DNA from: Cavia porcellus
Lineage: Eukaryota; Chordata; Mammalia; Rodentia; Caviidae
NCBI RefSeq assembly: GCF_034190915.1
Contig: NW_026947696.1
Location: 277,983 to 341,982 of the forward strand
Direction: 5' to 3'
DNA: 64,000 nt
Position numbers and translations under genes: made by a program. Under the pieces are notes generated by a model that saw only the letters and a list, made by a program, of their open reading frames with translations, did no database searches and was not told the DNA's origin. Below are positions 26,101 to 40,221 of this stretch, in pieces (within the stretch, counting starts at the first letter, position 1; every line of letters begins with the position of its first letter).

Positions 26101-27449
26101 ATGTAATGTAACACACACCCATACAATGCGCACCATCCCGTGATGTTTTTCTCACTCCTACTACTGAATCTAATGTAACACACACCCATACAATGCGCAC
26201 CACCCCGCAGTGTTTTTCAGAAACCTATCCTACATTCCACTGCATGTTCCCTGACCTCCCCATGCTGACCACCCCGCGGTGCTTTTCTCCATCCTACATT
26301 GCCTCTCACTGCCTATCCTAATTCAGACACTCCGATTCACACCACCCCATGATGTTTTTCTCACTCCTAATAGTGAATGTAATGTAACACACACCCATAC
26401 AATGCGCACCACCCCGTGATGTTTTTCTCACTCCTACTAGTGAATGTAATGTAACACACACCCATACAATGCGCACCACCCCGCGATGTTTTTCAGAAAC
26501 CTATCCTACATTGCCACTGCATGTTCCCTTACCTCCCCATGATGACCACACCGCGGTGCTTTTCTCCATCCTACATTGCCACTCACTTCCTATCCTAATA
26601 CAGACCCTCCGATTCACACCACCCCGTGATGTTTTTCTCACTCCTACTAGTGAATGTAATGTAACACACACCCATACAATGCGCACCACCCCGTGATGTT
26701 TTTCTCACTCCTACTAGTGAATGTAATGTAACACACACCCATACAATGCGCACGACCCCGCGATGTTTTTCAGAAACCTATCCTACATTGCCACTGCATG
26801 TTCCCTGACCTCCCCATGCTGACCACCCCGCGGTGCTGTTCTCCATCCTACATTGCCACTCACTGCCTATTCTAATTCAGACCCTCCGATTCACACCACC
26901 CCGTGATGTTTATCTCACTCCTACTAGTGAATGTAATGTAACACACACCCATACAATGCGCACCACCCCGTGATGTTTTTCTCACTCCTACTATTGAATG
27001 TAATGTAACACACACCCATACAATGCGCACCACCCTGCGATGTTTTTCAGAAACCTATCCTACATTGCCACTGCATGTTCCCTGACCTCCCCATGCTGAC
27101 CAACCCGCGGTGCTTTTCTCCATTCTACATTGCCACTCACTGCCTATTCTAATTCAGACCCTCTGATTCACACCACCCCGTGATGTTTTTCTCACTCCTA
27201 CTAGTGAATGTAATGTAACACACACCCATACAATGCGCACCACCCCGTGATGTTTTTCTCACTCCTACTAGTGAATGTAATGTAACACACACCCATACAA
27301 TGCGCACGACCCCACGATGTTTTTCAGAAACCTATCCTACATTGCCACTGCATGTTCCCTGACCTCCCCATGCTGACCAACCCGCGGTGCTTTTCTCCAT
27401 TCTACATTGCCACTCACTGCCTATTCTAATTCACACCCTCCGATTCACA
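23189..27449 (+). repeat. 4261-bp higher-order repeat, copy III
   Basis: 45 A monomers (23189-26199) followed by five B-C pairs and eight A units (26200-27449). It carries the same diagnostic states as copy I but keeps GTAATGTCAC and CTCCTCCTAG at the place where copy I has its converted patch. Confidence 0.92.
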
Positions 27450-30400
27450 CCACCCCGTGATGTTTTTCTCACTCCTACTAGTGAATGTAATGTAACACAC
27501 ACCCATACAATGCGCACCACCCCGTGATGTTTTTCTCACTCCTACTAGTGAATGTAATGTAACACACACCCATACAATGCGCACCACCTCGTGATGTTTT
27601 TCTCACTCCTACTAGTGAATGTAATGTAACACACACCCATACAATGCGCACCACCCCGTGATGTTTTTCTCACTCCTACTAGTGAATGTAATGTAACACA
27701 CACCCATACAATGCGCACCACCCCGTGATGATTTCTCACTCCTACTAGTGAATGTAATTTAACACACACCCATAAATGCGCACCACCCCGTGATGTTTTT
27801 CTCACTCCTACTAGTGAATGTAATGTAACACACACCCATACAATGCGCACCACCCCGTGATGTTTTTCTCACTCCTACTAGTGAATCTAATGTAACACAC
27901 ACCCATACAATGCGCACCACCCCGTGATGATTTCTCACTCCTACTAGTGAATGAAATGTAACACACACCCATACAATGCGCACCACCCCGTGATGTTTTT
28001 CTCACTCCTACTTGTGAATGTAATGTACCACACACCCATACAATGCGCACCACCCCGTGATGTTTTTCTCACTCCTACTAGTGAATGTAATGTAACACAC
28101 ACCCATACAATGCGCACCACCCCGCGATGTGTTTCTCACTCATACTAGTGAATGTAATGTAACACACACCCATACAATGCGCACCACCCCGTGATGTTTT
28201 TCTCACTCCTACTTGTGAATGTAATGTAACACACACCCATACAATGCGCACCACCCCGTGATGTTTTTCTCACTCCTACTAGTGAATGTAATGTAACACA
28301 CACCCATACAATGCGCACCACCCCGTGATGTTTTTCTCACTCCTACTAGTGAATCTAATGTAACACACACCCATTCAATGCCCACCACCCCGCGATGTTT
28401 TTCTCACTCCTACTAGTGAATGTAATGTAACACAGACCCATAAAATGCGCACCACCACGCGATGTTTTTCTCACTCCTACTAGTGAATGTAATGTCACAC
28501 ACACCCATACAATGCGCACCACCCCGCGATGTTTTTATCACTCCTACTAGTGAATGTAATGTAACACACACCCATACAATGCGAACCACCCAGCGATGGT
28601 TTTCTCACTCCTACTAAAAAATGTAATGTAACACAGACCCATACAATGCGCACCACCCCGCGATGTTTTTCTCACTCCTACTAGTGAATCTAAAGTAACA
28701 CACACCCATACAGTGCGCACCACCCCGTGATATTTTTCTCACTGCTACTAGTGTATCTAATGTAACACACACCCATACAATGCGCACCACCCCGTGATGA
28801 TTTTCTCACTCCTACTAGTGAATGTAATGTAACACAAACCCATACAATGCGCACCACCCCGTGATGTTTTTCTCACGCCTACTTGTGAATCTAATGTAAC
28901 ACACACCCATACAATGCGCACCACCCCGTGATGTTTTTCTCACGCCTACTAGTGAATCTAATGTAATACACACCCATACAATGCGCACCACCCCGTGATG
29001 TTTTTCTCACACCTACTAGTGAATGTAATGTAACACACACCCATACAATGCGCACCACCCCGTGATGTTTTTCTCACTCCTACTAGTGAATGTAATGTAA
29101 CACATACCCATACAAGGCGCACCACCCCATGATGTTTTTCTCACTCCTACTAGTGAATGTAATGTAACACACACCCATACAATGCGCACCACCCCGTGAT
29201 GTTTTTCTCACTCCTACTAGTGAATGTAATGTAACACACACCCATACAATGCGCACCACCCCGTGATGTTTTTCTCACTCCTACTAGTGAATGTAATGTA
29301 ACACACACCCATACAATGCGCACCACCCCGTGATGTTTTTCTCACTCCTACTAGTGAATCTAATGTAACACACACCCATACAATGCGCACCACCCCGTGA
29401 TGATTTCTCACTCCTACTAGTGAATGAAATGTAACACACACCCATACAATGCGCACCACCCCGTGATGTTTTTCTCACTCCTACTTGTGAATGTAATGTA
29501 ACACACACCCATACAATGCGCACCACCACGTGATGTTTTTCTCACTCCTACTAGTGAAAGTAATGTAACACACACCCATACAATGCGCACCACCCCGTGA
29601 TGTTTTTCTCACTCCTACTAGTGAATGTAATGTAACACACACCCATACAATGCGCACCACCACGTGATGTTTTTCTCACTCCTACTAGTGAATGTAATGT
29701 AACACACACCCATACAATGCGCACCACCCCGTGATGTTTTTCTCACTCCTACTAGTGAATGTAATGTAACACACACCCATACAAGGCGCACCACCCCGTG
29801 ATGTTTTTCTCACTCCTACTAGTGAATCTAATGTAACACACACCCATTCAATGCCCACCACCCCGCGATGTTTTTCTCACTCCTACTAGTGAATGCAATG
29901 TAACACACACCCATAAAATGCGCACCACCACGCGATGTTTTTCTCACTCCTACTAGTGAATGTAATGTCACACACACCCATACAATGCGCACCACCCCGT
30001 GATGTTTTTCTCACTCCTCCTAGTGAATGTAATGTAACACACACCCATACAATGCGAACCAGCCCGCGATGCTTTTCTCACTCCTACTAAAAAATGTAAT
30101 GTAACACACGCCCATACAATGCAAACCACCCCGCGATGTTTTTCTCACTCCTACTAGTGAATCTACTGTTACACACACCCATACAATGCGCACCACCCCG
30201 TGATGTTTTTCTCACTCCTAATAGTGAATGTAATGTAACACACACCCATACAATGCGCACCACCCCGTGATGTTTTTCTCACTCCTACTAGTGAATCTAA
30301 TGTTACACACACCCATACAATGCGCACCAACCCGTGATGTTTTTCTCACTCCTACTAGTGAATGTAATGTAACACACACCCATACAATGCGCACCATCCC

Positions 30401-31710
30401 GTGATGTTTTTCTCACTCCTACTACTGAATCTAATGTAACACACACCCATACAATGCGCACCACCCCGCAGTGTTTTTCAGAAACCTATCCTACATTCCA
30501 CTGCATGTTCCCTGACCTCCCCATGCTGACCACCCCGCGGTGCTTTTCTCCATCCTACATTGCCTCTCACTGCCTATCCTAATTCAGACACTCCGATTCA
30601 CACCACCCCATGATGTTTTTCTCACTCCTAATAGTGAATGTAATGTAACACACACCCATACAATGCGCACCACCCCGTGATGTTTTTCTCACTCCTACTA
30701 GTGAATGTAATGTAACACACACCCATACAATGCGCACCACCCCGCGATGTTTTTCAGAAACCTATCCTACATTGCCACTGCATGTTCCCTTACCTCCCCA
30801 TGATGATCACACCGCGGTGCTTTTCTCCATCCTACATTGCCACTCACTTCCTATCCTAATACAGACCCTCCGATTCACACCACCCCGTGATGTTTTTCTC
30901 ACTCCTACTAGTGAATGTAATGTAACACACACCCATACAATGCGCACCACCCCGTGATGTTTTTCTCACTCCTACTAGTGAATGTAATGTAACACACACC
31001 CATACAATGCGCACGACCCCGCGATGTTTTTCAGAAACCTATCCTACATTGCCACTGCATGTTCCCTGACCTCCCCATGCTGACCACCCCGCGGTGCTGT
31101 TCTCCATCCTACATTGCCACTCACTGCCTATTCTAATTCAGACCCTCCGATTCACACCACCCCGTGATGTTTATCTCACTCCTACTAGTGAATGTAATGT
31201 AACACACACCCATACAATGCGCACCACCCCGTGATGTTTTTCTCACTCCTACTATTGAATGTAATGTAACACACACCCATACAATGCGCACCACCCTGCG
31301 ATGTTTTTCAGAAACCTATCCTACATTGCCACTGCATGTTCCCTGACCTCCCCATGCTGACCAACCCGCGGTGCTTTTCTCCATTCTACATTGCCACTCA
31401 CTGCCTATTCTAATTCAGACCCTCCGATTCACACCACCCCGTGATGTTTTTCTCACTCCTACTAGTGAATGTAATGTAACACACACCCATACAATGCGCA
31501 CCACCCCGTGATGTTTTTCTCACTCCTACTAGTGAATGTAATGTAACACACACCCATACAATGCGCACGACCCCGCGATGTTTTTCAGAAACCTATCCTA
31601 CATTGCCACTGCATGTTCCCTGACCTCCCCATGCTGACAACCCCGCGGTGCTTTTCTCCATCCTACATTGCCACTCACTGCCTATCCTAATTCAGACCCT
31701 CCGATTCACA
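27450..31710 (+). repeat. 4261-bp higher-order repeat, copy IV
   Basis: 45 A monomers (27450-30460) and then 30461-31710. It carries the type II states (CGCGATGTGTTTC near 28125, CTACTTGTG, CACAGACCC, CTCACACC near 29007). Its B' unit at 30737 has CATGATGATCACACC in place of CATGATGACCACACC. The last B-C pair differs from copies I and III (TGACAACCCCGCGG and CCATCCTAC rather than TGACCAACCCGCGG and CCATTCTAC), but the length is unchanged. Confidence 0.92.
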
Positions 31711-33984
31711 CCACCCCGCGATGTTTTTCTCACTCCTACTAGTGAATCTAAAGTAACACACACCCATACAGTGTGCACCACCCCGTGATATTTTTCTCAC
31801 TGCTACTAGTGAATCTAATGTAACACACACCCATACAATGCGCACCACCCCGTGATGTTTTTCTCACTCCTACTAGTGAATCTAATGTAACACACACCCA
31901 TACAATGCGCACCACCCCGTGATGTTTTTCTCACTCCTACTAGTGAATGTAATGTAACACACACCCATACAATGCGCACCACCCCGTGATGTTTTTCTCA
32001 CTCCTACTAGTGAATGTAATGTAACACACACACATACAATGCGCACCACCCCGTGATGTTTTTCTCACTCCTACTAGTGAATGTAATGTAACACACACCC
32101 ATACAATGCGCACCACCCCGTAATGATTTCTCACTCCTACTAGTGAATGTAATGTAACACACACCCATAAATGCGCACCACCCCGTGATGTTTTTCTCAC
32201 TCCTACTAGTGAATGTAATGTAACACACACCCATACAATGCGCACCACCCCGTGATGTTTTTCTCACTCCTACTAGTGAATCTAATGTAACACACACCCA
32301 TACAATGCGCACCACCCCGTGATGATTTCTCACTCCTACTAGTGAATGAAATGTAACACACACCCATACAATGCGCACCACCCCGTGTTGTTTTTCTCAC
32401 TCCTACTTGTGAATGTAATGTACCACACACCCATACAATGCGCACCACCCCGTGATGTTTTTCTCACTCCTACTAGTGAATGTAATGTAACACACACCCA
32501 TACAATGCGCACCACCCCGTGATGTTTTTCTCACTCCTACTAGTGAATGTAATGTAACACACACCCATACAATGCGCACCACCCCGTGATGTTTTTCTCA
32601 CTCCTACCTGAGAATGTAATGTAACACACACCCATACAATGCGCACCACCCCGTGATGTTTTTCTCACTCCTACTAGTGAATGTAATGTAACACACACCC
32701 ATACAATGCGCACCACCCCGTGATGTTTTTCTCACTCCTACTAGTGAATCTAATGTAACACTCACCCATTCAATGCCCATCACCCCGCAATGTTTTTCTC
32801 ACTCCTACTAGTGAATGTAATGTAACACACACCCATACAATGCGCACCACCCCGCGATGTTTTTCTCACTCCTACTAGTGAATGTAATGTAACACACACG
32901 CATACAATGCGCACCACCCCGCGATGTTTTTCTCACTCCTACTAGTGAATCTAAAGTAACACACACCCATACAGTGCGCACCACCCCGTGATATTTTTCT
33001 CACTGCTACTAGTGTATCTAATGTAACACACACCCATACAATGCGCACCACCCCGTGATGATTTTCTCACTCCTACTAGTGAATGTAATGTAACACACAC
33101 CCATACAATGCGCACCACCCCGTGATGTTTTTCTCACGCCTACTAGTGAATCTAATGTAACGCACACCCATACAATGCGCACCACCCCGTGATGTTTTTC
33201 TCACGCCTACTAGTGAATCTAATGTAATACACACCCATACAATGCGCACCACCCCGTGATGTTTTTCTCACTCCTACTAGTGAATGTAATGTAACACACA
33301 CCCATACAATGCGCACCACCCCGTGATGATTTTCTCACTCCTACTAGTGAATGTAATGTAACACACACCCATACAATGCGCACCACCCCGTGATGATTTC
33401 TCACTCCTACTAGTGAATGTAATGTAACACACACCCATGCAGTGCGCACCACCCCGTGATGTTTTTCTCACTCCTACTAGTGAAAGTAATGTAACACACA
33501 CACATACAATGCGCACCACCCCGTGATGTTTTTCTCACTCCTACTAGTGAATCTCATGTAACACACACCCATACAATGCGCACCACCCCGTGATGTTTTT
33601 CTCACTCCTACTAGTGAATCTCATGTAACACACACCCATACAATGCGCACCACCCCGTGATGTTTTTCTCACACCTACTAGTGAATGTAATGTAACACAC
33701 ACCCATACAATGCGCACCACCCCGTGATGTTTTTCTCACTCCTACTAGTGAATGTAATGTAACACACACCCATACAAGGCGCACCACCCCATGATGTTTT
33801 TCTCACTCCTACTAGTGAATGTAATGTAACACACACCCATACAATGCGCACCACCCCGTGATGTTTTTCTCACTCCTACTAGTGAATCTAATGTAACACA
33901 CACCCATACAATGCGCACCACCCCGTGATGTTTTTCTGACTCCTACTAGTGAAAGTAATGTAACACACACCCATACAATGCGCA
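31711..33984 (+). repeat. Pure A run, 34 monomers
   Basis: The 2274 bp correspond to 34 units less four bases. It is the partner of 57842-60115, which has exactly the same length. One unit near 32840 is an ordinary A variant, while the matching unit near 58975 is the A-rich GCGAACC...CTACTAAAAAATG type. At 33985 the sequence enters a B unit, whereas the partner continues as A units (GGGCAGAAACC at 60111). Confidence 0.9.
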
Positions 33985-36900
33985 CCATCCCGCGATGTTT
34001 TTCAGAAACCTAACCTACACTGCCACTGCATGTTCCCTGACCTCCCCATGCTGACCACCCCGCGGTGCTTTTCTCCATCTTACATTGCCACTCACTCCCT
34101 ATCCTAATTCAGACCCTCCGATTCACACCACCCCATGATGTTTTTCTCACTCCTATTAGTGAATGTAATGTAACACACACCCATACAATGCGCAACACCC
34201 CGTGATGTTTTTCTCACTCCTACTAGTGAATGTAATGTAACACACAGCCATACAATGCGCACCACACTGCGATAATTTTCAAATCCTATCCTACATTGCC
34301 ACTGCATGTTCCCTGAACTCCCCATGCTGACCACCCCGCGGTGCTTTTCTCCATTCTACATTGCCACTCACTGCCTATCCTAATTCATACCCTCCGATTC
34401 ACACCACCCCATGGTGTATTTCTCACTCCTACTAGTGAATGTAATGTAACACACACCCATACAATGCGCACCACCCCGTGATGTTTTTCAGAAACCTATC
34501 CTATATTGCCACTGCATGTTCCCTGACCTCCCCATGCTGACCACCCCGCGTTGCTTTTCTCCATCCTACATTGCCACTCACTGCCTATCCTAATTCAGAC
34601 CCTCCGATTCCCACCACCCCGTGATGTTTTTCTCACTCCTACTAGTGAATGTAATGTAACACACACCCATACAATGCACACCACCCCGCGATGTTTTTCA
34701 GAAACCTATCCTACATTGCCACTGCATGTTCCCTGACCTCCCCATGCTGAGCACACCGCGGTGCGTTTCTGCATCCAACATTGCCACTCACTGCCTATCC
34801 TAATTCAGACCCTCCGATTCCCACCACCCCGTGATGTTTTTCTCACTCCTACTAGTGAATGTAATGTAACACACACCCATACAATGCACACCACCCCGCG
34901 ATGTTTTTCAGAAACCTATCCTACATTGCCACTGCATGTTCCCTGACCTCCCCATGCTGAGCACACCGCGGTGCTTTTCTGCATCCTACATTGCCACTCA
35001 CTGCCTATCCTAATTCAGACCCTCCGATTAACACCACCCCGTGATGTTTTTGTCACTGCTACTAGTGAATGTAATGTAACACACACCCATACAATGCGCA
35101 CCAACCCGCGATGTTTTTCAGAAACCTATCCTACAATGCCACTGCATGTTCCCTGACCTCCCAATGCTGAACACCCCACAGTGCTTTTCTCCATCCTACA
35201 TTGCCACTCACTGCCTATCCTAATTCAGACCCTCCGATTCACACCACTGCGTGATGATTTTCTCACTCCTACTAGTGAATGTAATGTAACACACACCCAT
35301 AAAATGCGCACCACCCCGCGATGTTTTTCTCACTCCTACTAGTGAATGTAATGTAACACACACCCATACAATGCGCACCACCCCACGATGTTTTTCAGAA
35401 ACCTTTCCTACATTGCCACGGCATGTTCCCTGACCTCCCCATGCTGACCACCCCGCGGTGCTTTTCTCCATCCTACATTGCCACTCCCTGCCTATCCTAA
35501 TTCAGACCCTCCGATTCACACCACTGCGTGATGATTTTCTCACTCCTACTAGTGAATGTAATGTAACACACACCCATAAAATGCGCACCACCCCGCGATG
35601 TTTTTCTCACTCCTACTAGTGAATGTAATGTAACACACACCCATACAATGCGCACCACCCCGTGATGTTTTTCAGAAACCTATCCTATATTGCCACTGCA
35701 TGTTCCCTGACCTCCCCATGCTGACCACCCCGCGTTGCTTTTCTCCATCCTACATTGCCACTCACTGCCTATCCTAATTCAGACCCTCCGATTCCCACCA
35801 CCCCGTGATGTTTTTCTCACTCCTACTAGTGAATGTAATGTAACACACACCCATACAATGCACACCACCCCGCGATGTTTTTCAGAAACCTATCCTACAA
35901 TGCCACTGCATGTTCCCTGACCTCCCCATGCTGACCACCCCGCGGTGCTTTTCTCCATCCTACATTGCCACTCCCTGCCTATCCTAATTCAGACCCTCCA
36001 ATTCACACCACCCCATGATGTTTTTCTCACTCCTACTAGTGAATGTATTGTAACACACACCCATACAATGCGCACCACCCCGTGATGTTTTTCTCAATCC
36101 TACTAGTGAATGTAATGTAACACACACCCATACAATGCGCCCCACCCCACGATGTTTTTCAGAAACCTTTCCTACATTGCCACGGCATGTTCCCTGACCT
36201 CCCCATGCTGACCACCCCGCGGTGCTTTTCTCCATCCTACATTGCCACTCCCTGCCTATCCTAATTCAGACCCTCCGATTCACACCACAACGTGATGTTT
36301 TTCTCACTGCTACTAGTGAATGTAATGTAACACACACCCATACAATGCGCACCACCCCGTGATGTTTTTCTCACTCCTACTAGTGAATGTAATGTAACAC
36401 ACACCCATAGAATGCGCACCACCCCGCGATGTTTTTCAGAAACCTATCCTACATTGCCACTGCATGTTCCCTGACCTCCCCATGCTGACCACCCCGCGGT
36501 GTTTTTCTCCCTCCTACATTTCCACTCACTGCCTATCCTAATTCAGACCCTCCGATTCACACCACCCCGTGATGTTTTTCTCACTCCTACTAGTGAATGT
36601 AATGTAACACACACCCATACAATGCGCACCACCCCGTGATGTTTTTCTCACTCCTGCTAGTGAATGTAATGTAACACACACCCATACAATGCGCACCACC
36701 CCGCGATGTTTTTCAGGAACCTATCCTACATTGCCACTGCTTGTTCCCTGACCTCCCCATGCTGACCACCCCATGATGCTTTTCTCCATCCTACATTGCC
36801 ACTCACTGCCTATCCTAATTCAGACCCTCCGATTCACACCACTGCGTGATGTTTTTCTCACTCCTACTAGTGAATGTAAAGTAACACACACCCATACAAT

Positions 36901-38905
36901 GGGCACCACCCCGCGATGTTTTTCAGAAACCTATCCTACATTGCCACTGCATGTTTCCTGACCTCCCCATGCTGACCACCCCAAGGTGCTTTTCTCCATC
37001 CTACATTGCCTCTCACTGCCTATCCTAATTCAGACCCTCTGATTCACACCACCCCGTGATGTTTTTCTCACTCCTACTAGTGAATGTAATGTAACACACA
37101 CCCACACAATGCGCACCACACCGTAATGTTTTTCTCACTCCTGCTAGTGAATGTAATGTAACACACAGCCATACAATGCGCACCATCCCGCGATGTTCTT
37201 CAGAAACCTATCCTACATTGCCACTGCTTCTTCCCTGACCTCCCCATGCTGACCCCCCCGTGATGCTTTGCTCCATCCTAAATTGCAACTCACTGCCTAT
37301 CCTAATTCAGACCATACGATTCCACCACCCCGTGATGTTTTTCTCACTCCTACGAGTGAATGTAATGTAACACACACCCATACAATGCGCACCACTCCGT
37401 GATGTTTTTCTCAATCCTACTAGTGAATGTAATGTAACACACCCCATACAATGCGCACCACCCCGTGATGTTTTTCAGAAACCTATCCTATATTGCCACG
37501 GCATGTTACCTGACCTCCCCATGCTGACCACCCCGCGTTGCTTTTCTCCATCCTACATTGCCACTCACTGCCAATCCTAATTCAGACGCTCCGATTCACA
37601 CCACCCCGTGATGTTTTTCTCACTCCTACTAGTGAATGTAACACACACCCATACAATGCGCACCACCCCGTGATATTTTTCTCACTCCTACTAGTGAATG
37701 TAACGTAACACACACCCATGCAATGCGCACCACCCCGCGATGTTGTTCAGAAACCTATCCTATATTGCCACTGCATGTTCCCTGACCTCCCCATGCTGAC
37801 GACCCCGCGGTGCTTTTCTCCATCCTAAATTGCCACTCACTGCCTATCCTAATTCAGACCCTCCGATTAACACCACCCCGTGATGCTTTTCTCACTCCTA
37901 CTAGTGAATGTAATGTAACACACACCCATACAATGCGCACAACCCCGCCATGTTTTTCAGAAAGCTATCCTACATTGCCACAGCATGTTCCCTGACCTCC
38001 CCATGCTGACCACCCCGCGGTGCTTTTCTCCATGCTACATTGCCACTCACTGCCTATAATAATTCAGACCCTCCGATTCACACCACCCCGTGATGTTTTT
38101 CTCACTCCTACTAGTGAATGTAATGTAACACACACCCATACAATGCGCACCACCCCGTGATGTTTTTCTCACTCCGACTAGTGAATGTAATGTAACACAC
38201 ACCCATACAATGCGCAACATCCCGCGATGTTTTTCAGAAACCTATCCTACATTGCCACTGCATGTTCCCTGACCTCCCCATGCTGACCACCCCGCGGTGC
38301 TTTTCTCCATCCTACATTGCCACTCACTGCCTATCCTAATTCAGACCCTCCGATTCACACCACCCCGTGATGTTTTTCTCACTCCTATTAGTGAATGTAT
38401 TGTAACACACACCCATACAATGCGCACCACCCCGTGATGTTTTTCTCACTCCTACTAGTGAATGTAATGTAACACACACCCATACAATGCGCACCACCCT
38501 GCGATGTTTTTCAAAAACCTATCCTACATTGCCACTGCATGTTCCCTGAACTCCCCATGCTGACCACCCCGCGGTGCCTTTCTCCATTCTACATTGCCAC
38601 TCACTGCCTATCCTAATTCATACCCTCCGATTCACACCACCCCATGGTGTTTTTCTCACTCCTACTAGTGAATGTAATGTAACACACACCCATACAATGC
38701 GCACCACCCAGCGATGTTTTTCAGAAACCTATCCTTCATTGCCACTGCATGTTCCCTGACCTCCCCATGCTGACGACCCCGCGGGGCTTTTCTCCATTCT
38801 AAATTGCCACTTACTGCCTATCCTAATTCAGACCCTCCGAATCACACCACCCTGTGATGTTTTTCTCACTCCTACTAGTGAATGTAATGTAACACACACC
38901 CATAC
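33985..38905 (+). repeat. Diverged B-C-A domain without a macro partner
   Basis: About 20 B-C pairs, many in strict 210-bp trimers (34262-35100) and others as 277-bp B-C-A-A units. This block has more private changes than any other: GATAATTTTCAAATCC near 34271, CACTGCGTGATG near 35245 and 35523, a 5-bp loss between TGTAA repeats near 37637, and a 3-bp loss near 37320. GCGTTGC in C recurs near 34549, 35733 and 37539. Only its last few hundred bases (from about 38430) closely match another stretch (about 41060-41530 and 2150-2630). Confidence 0.88.
34681..34890 (+). repeat. 210-bp B-C-A trimer (reference example)
   Basis: B runs 34681-34750 (head, then CAGAAACCTATCC, ACATTGCCACTGC, and CCCATGCTGA at its end). 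C runs 34751-34823 (head with CCGCGGTG, then CTACATTGCCACT-like sequence, CCTATCCTAATTCAGACCC). A runs 34824-34890. The next trimer starts at exactly 34891 and another at 35101, so the 210-bp period is direct. B and C share ATCCTACATTGCCACT, which A lacks, so B and C look like sister modules. The C unit in this copy carries local changes (GCACACCGCGG, GCATCCAAC) not seen in most copies. Confidence 0.95.
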
Positions 38906-40221
38906 AATGCGCACCACCCCGTTATGTTTTTCTCAATCCTACTAGTGAATGTAGTGTAACACACACCCATACAATGCGCAACACCCCGCGATGTTTTTCT
39001 CACTCCTACTAGTGAATGTAATGTAACAAACACCCATACAATGCGCACCACCCCGCGATGTTTTTCAGAAACCTATCCTACATTGCCACTGCATGTTCCC
39101 TGATCTCCCCATGCTGACCACCCTGCGGTGCTTTTCTCCATCCTACATTGCCACTCACTGCCTATCCTAATTCAGACCCTCCGATTCACACCACCCCGTG
39201 ATGTTTTTCTCACTCCTAATAGTGAATGTAATGTAACACACACCTATACAATGCGCACCACCCCGTGATGTTTTTCTCACTCCTACTAGTGAATGTAATG
39301 TAACACACACCCATACAATGCGCACCACCCCGCGATGTTTTTCAGAAACCTATCCTACATTGCCACTGCATGTTCCCTTACCTCCCCATTATGACCACAC
39401 CGCGGTGCTTTTCTCCATCCTACATTGCCACTCACTTCCTATCCTAATACAGACCCTCCGATTCACACCACCCCGTGAAGTTTTTCTCACTCCTACTTGT
39501 GAATGTAATGTAACACACACCCATACAATGCGCACCACCCCGTGATGTTTTTCTCACTCCTACTAGTGAACGTAATGTAACACACACCCATACAATGCGC
39601 ACGACCCCGCGATGTTTTTCAGAAACCTATCCTACATTGCCACTGCATGTTCTCTGACCTCCCCATGCTGACCACCCCGCGGTGCTTTTCTCCATCCTAC
39701 ATTGCCACTCACTGCCTATTCTAATTAAGACCCTAGGATTCACACCACCCCGTGATGTTTATCTCACTCCTACTAGTGAATGTAATGTAACACACACCCA
39801 TACAATGCGCACCACCCCGTGATGTTTTTCTCACTCCTACTATTGAATGTAATGTAACACAACCCATACAATGCGCACCACCCTGCGATGTTTTTCAGAA
39901 ACCTATCCTACATTGCCACTGCATGTTCCCTGACCTCCCCATGCTGACCAACCCGCGGTGCTTTTCTCCATCCTACATTGCTACTCACTGCCTATTATAA
40001 TTCAGACCCTCCGATTCACACCACCCCGTGATGTTTTTCTCACTCCTACTAGTGAATGTAATGTAACACACACCCATACAATGCGCACCACCCCGTTATG
40101 TTTTTCTCAATCCTACTAGTGAATGTAATGTAACACACACCCATACAATGCGCAACACCCCGCGATGTTTTTCTCACTCCTACTAGTGAATGTAATGTAA
40201 CACACACCCATACAATGCGCA

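Larger units (their letters stand above)
17985..29664 (+). repeat. 11.7-kb tandem duplication, copy 2
   Basis: It begins inside a monomer at CTCCTCCTAG (17985) and runs to about 29664, the point matching the end of copy 1. Private changes include GTCATG near 18871, CATAAAATGCGAACC near 19757, CCCCATGATG near 21198, and CTAGTGTATG near 23952. The sequence continues rightwards without a break into the rest of the second 4261-bp unit. Confidence 0.9.
1..33984 (+). repeat. Macro-duplication, copy 1
   Basis: It pairs in order with 38906-60115. The offset starts at 38905 and changes in steps of +2283, +67, +134, +67, +630 and -15955, each a whole number of repeat units. The left edge may lie outside the window. 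The right edge is sharp: at 33985 this copy enters a B unit, while the partner goes on with A units. Confidence 0.9.

Noticed and set aside
33985..38905. Degenerate transposable element or unique gene between the two macro copies
   Set aside because: Every stretch still parses into B, C and A modules; divergence is by scattered substitutions and small indels only.
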